Shown: positions 14,432-23,578 of the stretch, piece by piece
How positions within the stretch are numbered: position 1 is the stretch's first letter
Layout of the letters: each line of letters starts with the position of its first letter
NCBI RefSeq assembly: GCF_004341235.1
Contig: NZ_SLUP01000005.1
Coordinates: 310,001 to 374,000 of the forward strand
Length of the DNA: 64,000 nt
Direction of reading: 5' to 3'
DNA from: Mariniflexile fucanivorans
Lineage (GTDB): Bacteria > Bacteroidota > Bacteroidia > Flavobacteriales > Flavobacteriaceae
The notes under the pieces: generated by a model
Databases searched by the model: none
Told to the model about the DNA's origin: nothing
What the model saw: only the letters and a program-made list of their open reading frames with translations
Program-made: the position numbers and the translations under genes

Positions 14432-14462
14432 CCAACGTGTCTACCAATTCCACCACCTCAGC
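14379..14462 (-). tRNA. tRNA-Leu (anticodon TAA)
   Basis: 84 nt on the minus strand, 5' GCTGAGGTGGTGGAATTGGT and 3' GGGTTCAAGTCCCGTCCTCA plus two bases; CCA not encoded. The acceptor stem GCTGAGG pairs with CCTCAGT (one G-T pair). The anticodon arm contains GGACTTAAAATCC, giving TAA. A long variable arm is present, as in class II tRNAs. It is the integration target of the neighbouring element. It follows tRNA-Gly by 29 bp on the same strand. Confidence 0.95.
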
Positions 14463-14491
14463 ATCTTGGTATATTTTTAAGAAAGTTTCAG

Positions 14492-14563
14492 AGCGAAAGA
14501 CGGGATTTGAACCCGCGACCCTCACCTTGGCAAGGTGATGCTCTACCCCTGAGCTACTTTCGC
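14492..14563 (-). tRNA. tRNA-Gly (anticodon GCC)
   Basis: 72 nt on the minus strand, 5' GCGAAAGTAGCTCAGGGGTA; acceptor stem GCGAAAG/CTTTCGC; anticodon arm CACCTTGCCAAGGTG gives GCC; T-arm GCGGGTTTGAATCCCGT. CCA not encoded. Upstream of tRNA-Leu and downstream of mutS, probably one small tRNA transcript. Confidence 0.96.
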
Positions 14564-14658
14564 AATTTTTAAGAACGTGCAACATCGCTATTGCGGATGC
14601 AAATTTAAAATTTTTCTAGGAACTGCAAAGCCTTTTTGTAAAATAAATTAAAAAAAAA

Positions 14659-17262
14659 TTAAGCGCGTTTTTTCTTTACCAACATTCGCTTAATTTCATT
14701 CAATTTCATAAGTGCTTCAACAGGCGTAAGTGTATCAATATCAATATGTAATATTTCTTCTTTTATATTTTCCAATAGTGGGTCGTCTAAATTAAAAAAA
14801 CTAAGTTGCAGATCGTCCGTTAGTGTTTTCACCTTATCGGTAAGCTCTTCACTGGAATGGGACTTCTCTAATTTCTTCAAAATAGCGTTTGCGCGATGCA
14901 AGACTTGCTGCGGCATACCTGCCATTTTCGCTACATGAATTCCGAAACTGTGTGCACTACCCCCTTCAACCAGTTTTCTTATAAAAAGCACATTGTCTTT
15001 TAATTCTTTAACTGAAACATTGTAGTTTTTTATGCGACCAAAAGTTTCCGTCATTTCATTAAGTTCGTGGTAATGAGTCGCGAATAATGTTTTTGGTTTT
15101 GCAGGATGCTCGTGCAGATACTCGCTAATTGCCCAAGCTATCGATATCCCATCATAGGTACTTGTTCCACGACCAATTTCATCTAAAAGAACCAAACTTC
15201 TATCGGAAATATTATTCAAAATGGAAGCTGTTTCATTCATCTCCACCATAAAGGTCGATTCACCCATCGAAATATTATCACTCGCTCCTACTCTAGTAAA
15301 AATTTTATCAACCAAACCTATTCTAGCTTCTTTTGCTGGTACAAAACTTCCTATTTGAGCTAATAATACTATTAAAGCGGTTTGACGCAAAATAGCCGAC
15401 TTACCAGACATATTTGGCCCCGTAATCATAATGATTTGTTGATTGGTTCTATCTAAAAACACATCGTTTGCTATATAGGCTTCACCAATAGGCAGCTGTT
15501 TTTCAATCACTGGGTGGCGACCATCTTTTATTTCTAAATCATACGATTCATCAATAATTGGGTACACGTAATTATTATCGGTTGCCAATTGTGCAAACCC
15601 ACACAAACAATCCAATTGCCCAATTAAAAAGGCATTTTGCTGTACTGGTTTTATGTATTGATTCATCCAAGTAACTAATTCAGCAAATAATTGCTGCTCA
15701 ATCACCATTATTTTATCTTCTGCACCTAAAATTTTGGTTTCGTATTCTTTTAATTCTTCCGTGATATATCGTTCGGCACTCACCAAGGTTTGTTTACGAA
15801 TCCAGCTTTCTGGCACTTTATCTTTATGCGTATTACGGACTTCAATATAATACCCAAACACGTTATTAGAATCTATTTTTAAAGAGGTGATGCCGGTACG
15901 TTCACTTTCGCGTTGCAACATTTTATCGAGATAATCCTTCCCAGATTTTGATAAACCTCGCAATTCATCTAATTCTGAAGAAAATCCTGGCGCAATGGTA
16001 TGTCCTTTCAACACATTAACGGGCGCATCTTCATTAAGCATTTCTTTAATTTTTGCTCGCAGAATATCGCAACTTTGAAGGGTGTCCCCAATAATTTTTA
16101 ACGAATCGTTATCACAATTACTTGCCAACGATTTTATAGGAACAATAGCTTCTAATGAATTTTTAAGCTGAATAACTTCACGCGGATTCACCTTTGCCGT
16201 TGCCACTTTAGAAATTAAACGTTCTAAATCGCCAATATGGTTGATGTGGTTTTGCACTTTTTGAAGCGTGCCGTTTTCATTTTTCAAATAATGAACCACT
16301 TCATGGCGCTGTTTTATTTTATCAATGCTTTTTAAAGGCAAAGCCAACCAACGTTTTAGCAAGCGCCCGCCCATAGGCGAAATGGTTCTATCAATAATAT
16401 TTAAAAGCGTTACCGCATTGTTGTTGGTGGAATTGTATAATTCTAAATTTCTAATGGTGAATTTGTCCATCCACACATACGCTTCTTCCGAAATTCTAGA
16501 AATAGCGGTGATATGCTGAAGTTTGTTATGCTGCGTTTCACCCAAATAGTGAAGAATAGAACCCGATGCGATGATGCCTTCATACAAATCTTCAATACCA
16601 AAGCCTTTTAATGTTTTAGTGTTGAAATGTTTGATTAGGGTTTCATAAGCATAATCGGTTTGATATACCCAATCTTCCATGTAAAAGGTATGAAAATCTT
16701 TTCCGAAGGTTTCATTAAAAAGGGTACGTTTCTGCTTAGAAACCAACACTTCACTCGGATTAAAATTTTGCAGTAGTTTATCAATATATTCGGCATTTCC
16801 TTGAGACGTTAAAAACTCACCCGTAGAAATATCTAAAAATGAAATTCCTATATACTTCTTATCAAAATATACCGAACACAAAAAGTTGTTGGATTTCGAC
16901 ACTAACACCTCGTCATTAAAAGCAACACCTGGTGTTACTAATTCAGTGACGCCTCGTTTTACAATATTCTTAGTTAATTTAGGGTCTTCAAGTTGATCGC
17001 AAATAGCAACACGCTGTCCTGCTTTTACCAGTTTTGGCAAATAGGTATTTACAGAATGGTGCGGAAAACCTGCCAACTCAATTTCACTTTCGCTTCCTGC
17101 ACCACGTTTTGTGAGCGTAATACCCAAAATACCAGCAGCTTTAATAGCATCTTCACCAAAGGTTTCGTAAAAATCGCCCACACGAAACAACAACATAGCA
17201 TCAGGATACTTTGCTTTAATGGCATTGTACTGTTTCATTAACGGAGTTTCTTTTTTTGCCAA
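14659..17262 (-). CDS. mutS: DNA mismatch repair protein MutS
   Basis: 867 aa, full length for MutS1. The mismatch-binding motif FYETFG is at residues 31-36, with the intercalating Phe and the Glu. The ABC-type ATPase core has [13 protein letters not shown] (Walker A), the signature region [32 protein letters not shown] (Walker B) and the ATHYHEL histidine switch. It recognises mispairs and recruits MutL. The start is TTG at 17262, giving [13 protein letters not shown], the usual N-terminus of this family; the first in-frame ATG (17238) would remove eight residues. The gene precedes the tRNA-Gly/tRNA-Leu pair. Confidence 0.97.
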   Translation of the reverse strand: MAKKETPLMKQYNAIKAKYPDAMLLFRVGDFYETFGEDAIKAAGILGITLTKRGAGSESEIELAGFPHHSVNTYLPKLVKAGQRVAICDQLEDPKLTKNIVKRGVTELVTPGVAFNDEVLVSKSNNFLCSVYFDKKYIGISFLDISTGEFLTSQGNAEYIDKLLQNFNPSEVLVSKQKRTLFNETFGKDFHTFYMEDWVYQTDYAYETLIKHFNTKTLKGFGIEDLYEGIIASGSILHYLGETQHNKLQHITAISRISEEAYVWMDKFTIRNLELYNSTNNNAVTLLNIIDRTISPMGGRLLKRWLALPLKSIDKIKQRHEVVHYLKNENGTLQKVQNHINHIGDLERLISKVATAKVNPREVIQLKNSLEAIVPIKSLASNCDNDSLKIIGDTLQSCDILRAKIKEMLNEDAPVNVLKGHTIAPGFSSELDELRGLSKSGKDYLDKMLQRESERTGITSLKIDSNNVFGYYIEVRNTHKDKVPESWIRKQTLVSAERYITEELKEYETKILGAEDKIMVIEQQLFAELVTWMNQYIKPVQQNAFLIGQLDCLCGFAQLATDNNYVYPIIDESYDLEIKDGRHPVIEKQLPIGEAYIANDVFLDRTNQQIIMITGPNMSGKSAILRQTALIVLLAQIGSFVPAKEARIGLVDKIFTRVGASDNISMGESTFMVEMNETASILNNISDRSLVLLDEIGRGTSTYDGISIAWAISEYLHEHPAKPKTLFATHYHELNEMTETFGRIKNYNVSVKELKDNVLFIRKLVEGGSAHSFGIHVAKMAGMPQQVLHRANAILKKLEKSHSSEELTDKVKTLTDDLQLSFFNLDDPLLENIKEEILHIDIDTLTPVEALMKLNEIKRMLVKKKRA

Positions 17263-17413
17263 TGGAATGTTATCGTTTAGTTTGCAAATATTGTAGGGCT
17301 GCTAAAGTAACTAATATTTAAGGGTTCTTAAAATAGTCTTATCACAAGTTATTTACAAAATATTAAATAGTTCATAAAAAGCGTATTTATGCCTTTTTTT
17401 AAATATTAAACTA

Positions 17414-17447
17414 AAAAGCCCGATTTTTTAAAAAAAATCGGGCTTTT
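17414..17447 (-). terminator. Terminator after the LruC lipoprotein gene
   Basis: Stem AAAAGCCCGATTTTTT / AAAAAATCGGGCTTTT, 16 bp with a minimal loop, 20 bp past the stop of the 17468-19480 gene. A and T runs on both sides mean it could work in both directions. Confidence 0.85.
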
Positions 17448-17467
17448 ATGAATCAAAACAATCTTAT

Positions 17468-19480
17468 TTAATTATCAATCAGGTTTTCATTTCTATTTCC
17501 AGGGTTATCTTTATACCAATCTTGGTAATTTATTCCTCCCGAAGTAGCCCAATCGTTAAAAAAATTATAGGCACTATTAATGGCTATTTTTTCCTTTGGC
17601 ACTTTAAAATCATGAATAATACTTATTGCCCATGGGAATCCTGAACTTGATATATAATCGCCGTCAGCATCCTTATTAACGCCTTCAATTTCAAAACTTT
17701 TTTTACCTAAACTTGTGGTATGTCCATTTGGCAAATGCACTTCTTTTTCTCTTATTTTATTAACTATCAAAAAAGGATTAAAAGGAGCTGTTCCCAAATC
17801 GTTAGTACTAATAGGCTCAGTAAACTTAATTGAAATGGTGGTTTCTTTAGATAGCATACTTTCTGTATTATCAAATAAGATGACTACAGCATTTTCTTGA
17901 CCCGCTTCGGTTCCATTTGCATTTAAACTTACATAATCATGTTGTAAAACAGGCCCTGTAACACTTGCAATTTGAGATGGTGAAAGATTTTCAAATTCAA
18001 TACCAAACCCGTTTGTATAACCCGCTCCATTAGCTTTAACAGTAAAAGTGAAATCAAGTTGTACGGCTAAGTTTTGTGAATTTAAAACAGCTATAGCCTG
18101 ATAGTTTAAAGCCATATCATTAAAATCATAATCCCCTGTTGAAGGCCACAAATCTTCAAAAGCTAGGGTTCCTAAACCATATTTACTAGGTGTAAATACC
18201 TCAAAAGCTTTGTCTGCATCATTTGGAAATGAATCGTCTGAATCTAAAATACCATCGCCGTCAGTATCTACTTCTACCGGGTTTGTGGCGTAAACCCTAA
18301 AGGTTGTTAAATCATTAATGGTGCGTCCATAATTGGTATTATTCCCTGCACTTTTTCCGTAGTTATACTTCCAACCACCAGTTTGTGTATCCATAATGAT
18401 TAAATTTGAACTACTACTATTCTCCGATAACCATAATTCTTGATTAGAATCAAAAGTCATCGATGTTGGCGAAAACGGTAAATTATCTGCACTTATTCTT
18501 GTACTACTATACTCATCTCCATTTAGCTCTAATTTATAAAGCCCTGAAAAAGTACACATATATAACTCGCCTTCATTATCAAAAGCCAAATCGCCACCAA
18601 TATTATTGTGCAACCCATTTATGGTCCATGTATTTATAAAGGTTCCATTCGTTGGGTCTATTGTGTATAGAATATTAGCATCTGAAAAATAAAGTAATCC
18701 ATCTCTGTAATTATATTCTAATCGCGGACCACCTTTTCCTAGGTTTTTAACTGTTTCCCAAGCATCTGTTTCAATATGATATTTCATCAAAGGATAAGGG
18801 CTACTTTTTCCAATGGAATAAAGCACTTTGTTTGGCTGGTCGATGGCACAGGTAAAGCTACCCATAGGCATATTAGATAAATATGTGAAATTACCATTTA
18901 GAGGATCTACTTGAAATAATTCTGCACTACCATTTACGCAATATAAATAGTCTGTAACATTTGAAGCAGAAGATTTTCCTGTAACAGATTTTCCCGTAGC
19001 AGATTTTCCTGTATAACTAACTTGTTTATTAGTAATATTTTGAATAACTGATGAATATTTAAGATTCTCTTTCCTTCTTAAATATAATTGCGTGTAATAT
19101 TTTGGTAAGTTTATAGTTTGACTTATAACACCATTGTATGGAACTCCAGAAAAAATAAATTGGTTTAAAACATCCGATTTAAAAATAGAATCTGTAACCA
19201 TCAAACCTTCTTCATTTTCATAAGTTTCCATACCTACAAAATAACGATCACTAGAATAAGCATAAACATCGTATTTTACATTAGGGGTCGCATCGTTAAT
19301 GACTACTTTAACTTGCTGATCTGTACTAAAATCAAATCCTGCGGGTATAGACAAGGTATTTGAAGAAACTTCTTCTTCATCAATGGCTTCATTCTCAGAA
19401 AAATCTGGATTTACACTACAAGAATAAATAAAGATTACTAAAACATTAAGCAGAATGAAATTAAATTTTGGGGCTTTCAT
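17468..19480 (-). CDS. LruC-domain surface lipoprotein
   Basis: 670 aa. A lipoprotein-type signal (LNVLVIFIYSCSVNPDF) predicts acylation at Cys21. The middle (about 180-380) has a repeated beta-propeller-like arrangement (LYCVNGSAELFQVDPLNGNF, LLYFSDANILYTIDPTNGTF). Then follows a thrombospondin type-3 calcium loop (VDTDGDGILDSDDSFPND) and a C-terminal LruC domain (GTLAFEDLWPSTGDYDFND, PFNPFLIVN, GFPWAISI). A threefold TGKS(A/V) repeat lies at about residues 157-171. Such lipoproteins are surface or secreted in Bacteroidota and have no assigned reaction. Isolated gene with its own terminator. Confidence 0.82.
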   Translation of the reverse strand: MKAPKFNFILLNVLVIFIYSCSVNPDFSENEAIDEEEVSSNTLSIPAGFDFSTDQQVKVVINDATPNVKYDVYAYSSDRYFVGMETYENEEGLMVTDSIFKSDVLNQFIFSGVPYNGVISQTINLPKYYTQLYLRRKENLKYSSVIQNITNKQVSYTGKSATGKSVTGKSSASNVTDYLYCVNGSAELFQVDPLNGNFTYLSNMPMGSFTCAIDQPNKVLYSIGKSSPYPLMKYHIETDAWETVKNLGKGGPRLEYNYRDGLLYFSDANILYTIDPTNGTFINTWTINGLHNNIGGDLAFDNEGELYMCTFSGLYKLELNGDEYSSTRISADNLPFSPTSMTFDSNQELWLSENSSSSNLIIMDTQTGGWKYNYGKSAGNNTNYGRTINDLTTFRVYATNPVEVDTDGDGILDSDDSFPNDADKAFEVFTPSKYGLGTLAFEDLWPSTGDYDFNDMALNYQAIAVLNSQNLAVQLDFTFTVKANGAGYTNGFGIEFENLSPSQIASVTGPVLQHDYVSLNANGTEAGQENAVVILFDNTESMLSKETTISIKFTEPISTNDLGTAPFNPFLIVNKIREKEVHLPNGHTTSLGKKSFEIEGVNKDADGDYISSSGFPWAISIIHDFKVPKEKIAINSAYNFFNDWATSGGINYQDWYKDNPGNRNENLIDN

Positions 19481-19741
19481 ATCATTTACATTTTAATTTT
19501 TAATTCATTTTTTAACTTTCTATAAAAAAACAGCACAAATAGTCTTTTATAAATAAGAGCACCAAAAGTACATAATTTAACAAGTAAGCGTTTACATTTT
19601 TATTCAAATAATCAAAAAACATCGATGAAAACGCTTTTTTGTATCGACGAACGGTAAAAACTTGTAAAATAGAGTTTTAACAAAATTCATTATTTTAATA
19701 TCTCATTTTAATTACAGCCATTTTTTTTTGAATATTTGCAC

Positions 19742-20272
19742 ATGAGAAAACTAAAAAACAGCGAATTAGATAGATTAAGCGTTGAAGATTTTAAGAATAT
19801 AAAGAAAACACCCTTAATCATTATTCTTGATAATATTAGAAGTTTAAACAACATAGGTTCCGTATTTAGAACGAGTGATGCTTTTCTAATTGAAAAAATT
19901 TATCTGTGTGGTATTACGGCAACACCGCCACATAAAGACATCCATAAAACAGCATTAGGAAGTACCGACACGGTAGATTGGGAACATGTAGAAAACACGA
20001 TAGATTTAATTGAAAAGTTAAAAGCTGAAAACGTAAAAATTTGTGCCATAGAACAAGCTGAAAACGCCACCATGCTTAACGACTTCAAACCCGAAGCAAA
20101 TACAAAATATGCCTTAGTTTTTGGTAACGAAGTAAAAGGCGTCGCCCAAAACGTGGTTTCAGCAAGCGATGTGGTTATTGAAATACCACAATATGGGACC
20201 AAACATTCCTTAAATATTTCGGTGAGTTGTGGCGTGGTGGTATGGGATTTATTCAGTAAATTAGGCGTCTAA
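19742..20272 (+). CDS. TrmH/SpoU-family RNA 2'-O-methyltransferase
   Basis: 176 aa from ATG 19742 (MRKLKNSELDRLSV); the TTG two codons earlier is not needed. All three SPOUT motifs are visible: motif 1 LDNIRSLNNIGSVFRTSDA, motif 2 ALVFGNEVKGV, motif 3 IPQYGTKHSLNISVSCGVV. These build the knotted SAM-binding site; the Arg and Asn of motif 1 are catalytic in the family. It modifies tRNA or rRNA ribose in the cytoplasm; the target cannot be fixed from sequence. It stands alone, facing away from the lipoprotein gene. Confidence 0.93.
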   Translation: MRKLKNSELDRLSVEDFKNIKKTPLIIILDNIRSLNNIGSVFRTSDAFLIEKIYLCGITATPPHKDIHKTALGSTDTVDWEHVENTIDLIEKLKAENVKICAIEQAENATMLNDFKPEANTKYALVFGNEVKGVAQNVVSASDVVIEIPQYGTKHSLNISVSCGVVVWDLFSKLGV

Positions 20273-20375
20273 AACTAATTAGACACACACAAAAATAATC
20301 TCACAGATATACACAGTAAAGAATTAAAAAAATCAGCGACTATCCCTGAAATCTGTGGAAACAAAACTAAGACAC

Positions 20376-21200
20376 ATGAAACCACTATTTATTTTTTCGA
20401 TTTTTACCGCCATAACGCTTTCATTCGCTCCAATAAACGCACAGGAAATTCCTATTGAATATCTGGCTATGGACATGCAAGCGAACAAGCAAGAGCAGAG
20501 CAAAACTATTTTAAATGAAGAAATTCCCGGTGTAACGTCAGAGCATGTTGCCATTACCAGTGCTATTACCCAAAAGGCAAACATTGACGATTCCCACAAA
20601 ACCATTTACCTATTCATAAAAGGATATGGTACGCTAACTTCTGGAAGTGAAACTTATAACATTGTACCCGAAACCATTATGCTGCCAAACAATGTTGAAG
20701 GTATTACGTTTAAACCTGTTGAAAACGATACGCTTCATTATCTTAAAATATCCGTTTTCCAAACAGAACTTGATCGTGAAGACATCAAAACGTTTCCAAA
20801 AGAAAATATTGATAATATCTATTTTAAACAATTCACAGACTGCAAATCGTACACCGAGCCTATAAAAAGTCCGCAAACAACAAGCAGAACAATTTTACCT
20901 AACAAATACATACCAAGAATTGCTATGGGTACCGTTAGAACTATTGGACCAGATAAAGTTGGCGCCCATGTACACGGCATGCTAGAACAATTATTTTTAG
21001 GACTTGAAGATAACCATTCCATTGTGTATGCTGATGAAGCTCAGGTTAATTTCCCAGAATATTCTCTACTTCATATCCCACTAGCCTCAAGCCATTCTGT
21101 AAGTGTAGATGCCAACAAAGAAATGTATTATGTATGGATGGATTTCTTTAGAGATAAAGATGGTGAAGAATGGTTAAAAACCCATAACACAAAAGAATAA
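20376..21200 (+). CDS. Secreted cupin-like protein of unknown function
   Basis: 274 aa from ATG 20376; an in-frame GTG at 20355 would disturb the signal peptide. Signal peptide MKPLFIFSIFTAITLSFAPINA then QEIPIEYL. Two regions look cupin-like: residues 40-120 (YLFIKGYGTLTSGSETYNIV) and 190-265 (VGAHVHGMLEQLFLGLEDNH, then PLASSHSVSVDANKEMYYVW). HVHGMLEQ resembles a cupin metal-binding motif. It probably binds a metal or small ligand in the periplasm. Family not recognised more precisely. The upstream sequence holds direct-repeat-like CACAG/CTGTG patches. Confidence 0.7.
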   Translation: MKPLFIFSIFTAITLSFAPINAQEIPIEYLAMDMQANKQEQSKTILNEEIPGVTSEHVAITSAITQKANIDDSHKTIYLFIKGYGTLTSGSETYNIVPETIMLPNNVEGITFKPVENDTLHYLKISVFQTELDREDIKTFPKENIDNIYFKQFTDCKSYTEPIKSPQTTSRTILPNKYIPRIAMGTVRTIGPDKVGAHVHGMLEQLFLGLEDNHSIVYADEAQVNFPEYSLLHIPLASSHSVSVDANKEMYYVWMDFFRDKDGEEWLKTHNTKE

Positions 21201-21276
21201 TAAAAAACATTGTAAAAGTAAATCGCGAATATTTTATGCAATGGCTCCTTTTGCTAAAATTTCACATTCTTAATAC

Positions 21277-21933
21277 GTGACAAAAAAAGCTAAAAACCCG
21301 TGGCCAACTAAAGATGCCATGAGTCAGATTTACGAACTGAAACTTTGGGGCGGAAAGGAATTCGATTTTTACTCTGGCGCAGGTTCTCATGCTCCTGAAA
21401 TTACAAAGCCTTACTTAGAGGCTTTAACTACTTTTTTAACCGCTTTTAAAACACCTTTAACCGTCTGCGATTTGGGATGTGGCGATTTCAATATTGGAAA
21501 ACACCTCGTTGCATACACCAAAAAATATGACGCTATTGATATTGTTGAAGACCTTATTAAAAGAAACAAAAAATTATTCAAGGAAAACAATTTAGAGTTT
21601 CAATGTTTGGATATGGCGAACGATGAGCTTCCAGATGCAGACTGCATCATTTTACGTCAAGTTTTACAGCATGTATCAAATTCCGAAATACAGAACCTTG
21701 TTAGAAAATTAAGCGTTTATAAATACATTATTTTAACAGAACATCTGCCTTTTGGAAACTTCAACCCCAACAAAGATATTATTTCCGGACAAGGCATTCG
21801 GTTAAAGCAAAATAGTGGTGTTAATTTACTTAAAGCACCTTTTCATTTTAAAGTGGAAGAAGAAACTGTTTTAAACGAATACATTATGGAAAATAATAAA
21901 GGGCGTATTGTTACTATGTTATACAAAACATAG
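21277..21933 (+). CDS. Class I SAM-dependent methyltransferase
   Basis: 218 aa from GTG 21277 (MTKKAKNPWPTKDAM); the first ATG (21319) would cut the N-terminal segment that I recall as conserved in homologues. Rossmann motif I VCDLGCGDFNIGKHL is at residues about 64-78. An acidic strand-2 end (YDAIDIVEDLIK) and motif IV-like DADCIILRQVLQHVSN follow, typical of small-molecule or class I methyltransferases. No membrane or signal segment. Substrate unknown; neighbours give no hint. The gene starts 76 bp after the cupin-like gene on the same strand. Confidence 0.85.
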   Translation: MTKKAKNPWPTKDAMSQIYELKLWGGKEFDFYSGAGSHAPEITKPYLEALTTFLTAFKTPLTVCDLGCGDFNIGKHLVAYTKKYDAIDIVEDLIKRNKKLFKENNLEFQCLDMANDELPDADCIILRQVLQHVSNSEIQNLVRKLSVYKYIILTEHLPFGNFNPNKDIISGQGIRLKQNSGVNLLKAPFHFKVEEETVLNEYIMENNKGRIVTMLYKT

Positions 21934-22193
21934 CTTTTAACAAATGTATCGCTTAACAAACAAAAAAACTACTGAGATAAACAACCCTAGAAAAGGGATA
22001 TCGAACAAAAGCCCCAGAGACCTTTTATAAAAAATCGATGAATGACAATGTATAGTGTGAAAAAAGATATTTTTTGTAAGTTATTATCTATTATATTCGT
22101 GTAGATATATTGCGGATATAGTCTATTGGTTATATTCATATATTGTGCTTAATGGTGAGAATGAAAAAATTGTAAACCTTAAATTTAAATATT

Positions 22194-22601
22194 TTGAACA
22201 GAAAATTTATCCCTTTAATAATTTTAGTAATAACGTTAACTGCATGTGCTCAAAATAAGAATACTAATCCACTAATTGGAAATTGGCTATTTGTTAATGG
22301 TTTTTCAAATGAAAAGCAAACTTTTCAGAATGAGAACAATAGAATGAAAACTTTTACTAATGATAATACATTTTATTTATCTCACTACCAAGATGGAAAA
22401 AGAGAAAAAACAATTCAAGGAGAATATGAAATTATAGATGAAAACCATTATTCCGAAAAATTAGGAAAAGACTTAAAAGTAACTTATAAGTTTACCATTA
22501 GTAATGACACTCTGAGATTTCAAGGAGAATTAAAAATACCTCTTGAAAATGGAAATTATAAAAAGGTAGCAGTAAAAGAAACTTGGGTGAAAAATAATTA
22601 A
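22194..22601 (+). CDS. Small lipocalin-like lipoprotein
   Basis: 135 aa. Lipoprotein signal ending LVITLTAC at residue 18, so lipid-anchored. The mature part (LIGNWLFVNGFSNEKQTFQN, YLSHYQDGKREKTIQGEYEI, LRFQGELKI) has the GxW start and alternating strands of lipocalin-like domains common in Flavobacteriaceae. The start is TTG 22194; no upstream ATG in frame was found. The function is unknown. The upstream 260-bp gap has no ORF; I see only AT-rich sequence there. Confidence 0.7.
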   Translation: MNRKFIPLIILVITLTACAQNKNTNPLIGNWLFVNGFSNEKQTFQNENNRMKTFTNDNTFYLSHYQDGKREKTIQGEYEIIDENHYSEKLGKDLKVTYKFTISNDTLRFQGELKIPLENGNYKKVAVKETWVKNN

Positions 22602-22885
22602 AAATTGAATAAATCACTAAGCAGTATATAAAAAATTGCTGTTTTGTGCTTAATCAATGTTAGTTACTTTGTTTACTAGCTTCTGATTTTCCTTTGGAAA
22701 ATCCTCGCACAAAAACAAAAAATAAACATAAATTTTAAAGCCCTCAAAACAGATCAATGTATTATACCCTCTCAACAATTACAAAAAAAACTTAACTCCA
22801 AAACTTTCATTATTCTCTTTCAAACTTCTTACTTTCTAATCTAAAGATTGATTCACAGAAAAAACACACATCGATTAATTTGATA

Positions 22886-22899
22886 TTGACATATATCAA
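22886..22899. promoter_or_regulatory. FNR/CRP-like box upstream of the Crp/Fnr gene
   Basis: TTGACATATATCAA differs from the FNR consensus TTGAT-N4-ATCAA at one base. It is 62 bp before the ATG of a Crp/Fnr-family gene, so autoregulation is plausible. A second palindrome, ACCTCAACTTTGAGGT (22918-22933), follows. The rest of the 358-bp gap (22602-22960) shows nothing else. Confidence 0.5.
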
Positions 22900-22960
22900 T
22901 GTTTTTCAAAATTATTTACCTCAACTTTGAGGTCGATAATTATATTTAGATTACGGAACA

Positions 22961-23521
22961 ATGCTAGCAGACATCATTCGAGCAAAAACAAATCTTAGCG
23001 AAGAACAAATCAGTAATATATTATCTTGTTTCAAACCAATGCATGTTAAAAAAAACGAACTTGTACTGGAACGGAACGCTGTCGCTAACCAGTTGTTTTT
23101 CATTAAGAAAGGCTGTCTTCGCTTATATTATATTAATGAAGATGGCAATATATCGACCCGGTTTATGGCTTTTGAAAACACCTTCTTAACCTCCATTGTT
23201 AGTTTTATTTCTAGAGAACCTTCGCCTGAATATATACAAGCCGTAGAAAATTCGGAACTTTTAGTGATTAGCAATAGTGATTTTGTTCATTTAAGAAACA
23301 CCATACCAGCCTGGGATAACATATACATCTATATTCTTGAATATGGCTTAACAGTAATAAACTCTAAACTTAGCAGCCTTTTAACACAAAATGCCACCGA
23401 ACGTTATCTAAGCTTACTAAAAAACAACCCAGAACTCATTCAGAGGTTATCTAATTCAAACCTAGCGGCCTATTTGAACATTACACCAGAAACGCTCAGT
23501 AGGCTTAAATCTCAAATATAA
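22961..23521 (+). CDS. Crp/Fnr-family transcriptional regulator
   Basis: 186 aa. Cyclic-nucleotide-binding beta roll at residues about 25-115 (KNELVLERNAVANQLFFIKK, GCLRLYYINEDGN), a dimerization helix near 120-145, and a C-terminal HTH (LSNSNLAAYLNITPETLSRL) as in the short Bacteroidota Crp group. It has no Cys cluster for an Fe-S centre, so it is not a classical Fnr. The ligand is unknown. A box resembling its own binding site lies upstream, and ilvD follows 57 bp after the stop on the same strand, so it may regulate ilvD. Confidence 0.9.
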   Translation: MLADIIRAKTNLSEEQISNILSCFKPMHVKKNELVLERNAVANQLFFIKKGCLRLYYINEDGNISTRFMAFENTFLTSIVSFISREPSPEYIQAVENSELLVISNSDFVHLRNTIPAWDNIYIYILEYGLTVINSKLSSLLTQNATERYLSLLKNNPELIQRLSNSNLAAYLNITPETLSRLKSQI

Positions 23522-23578
23522 ATATTTAAACCAACCATATTAATAATTCACATAACCCCAATTAAAAAAAATAGCATT

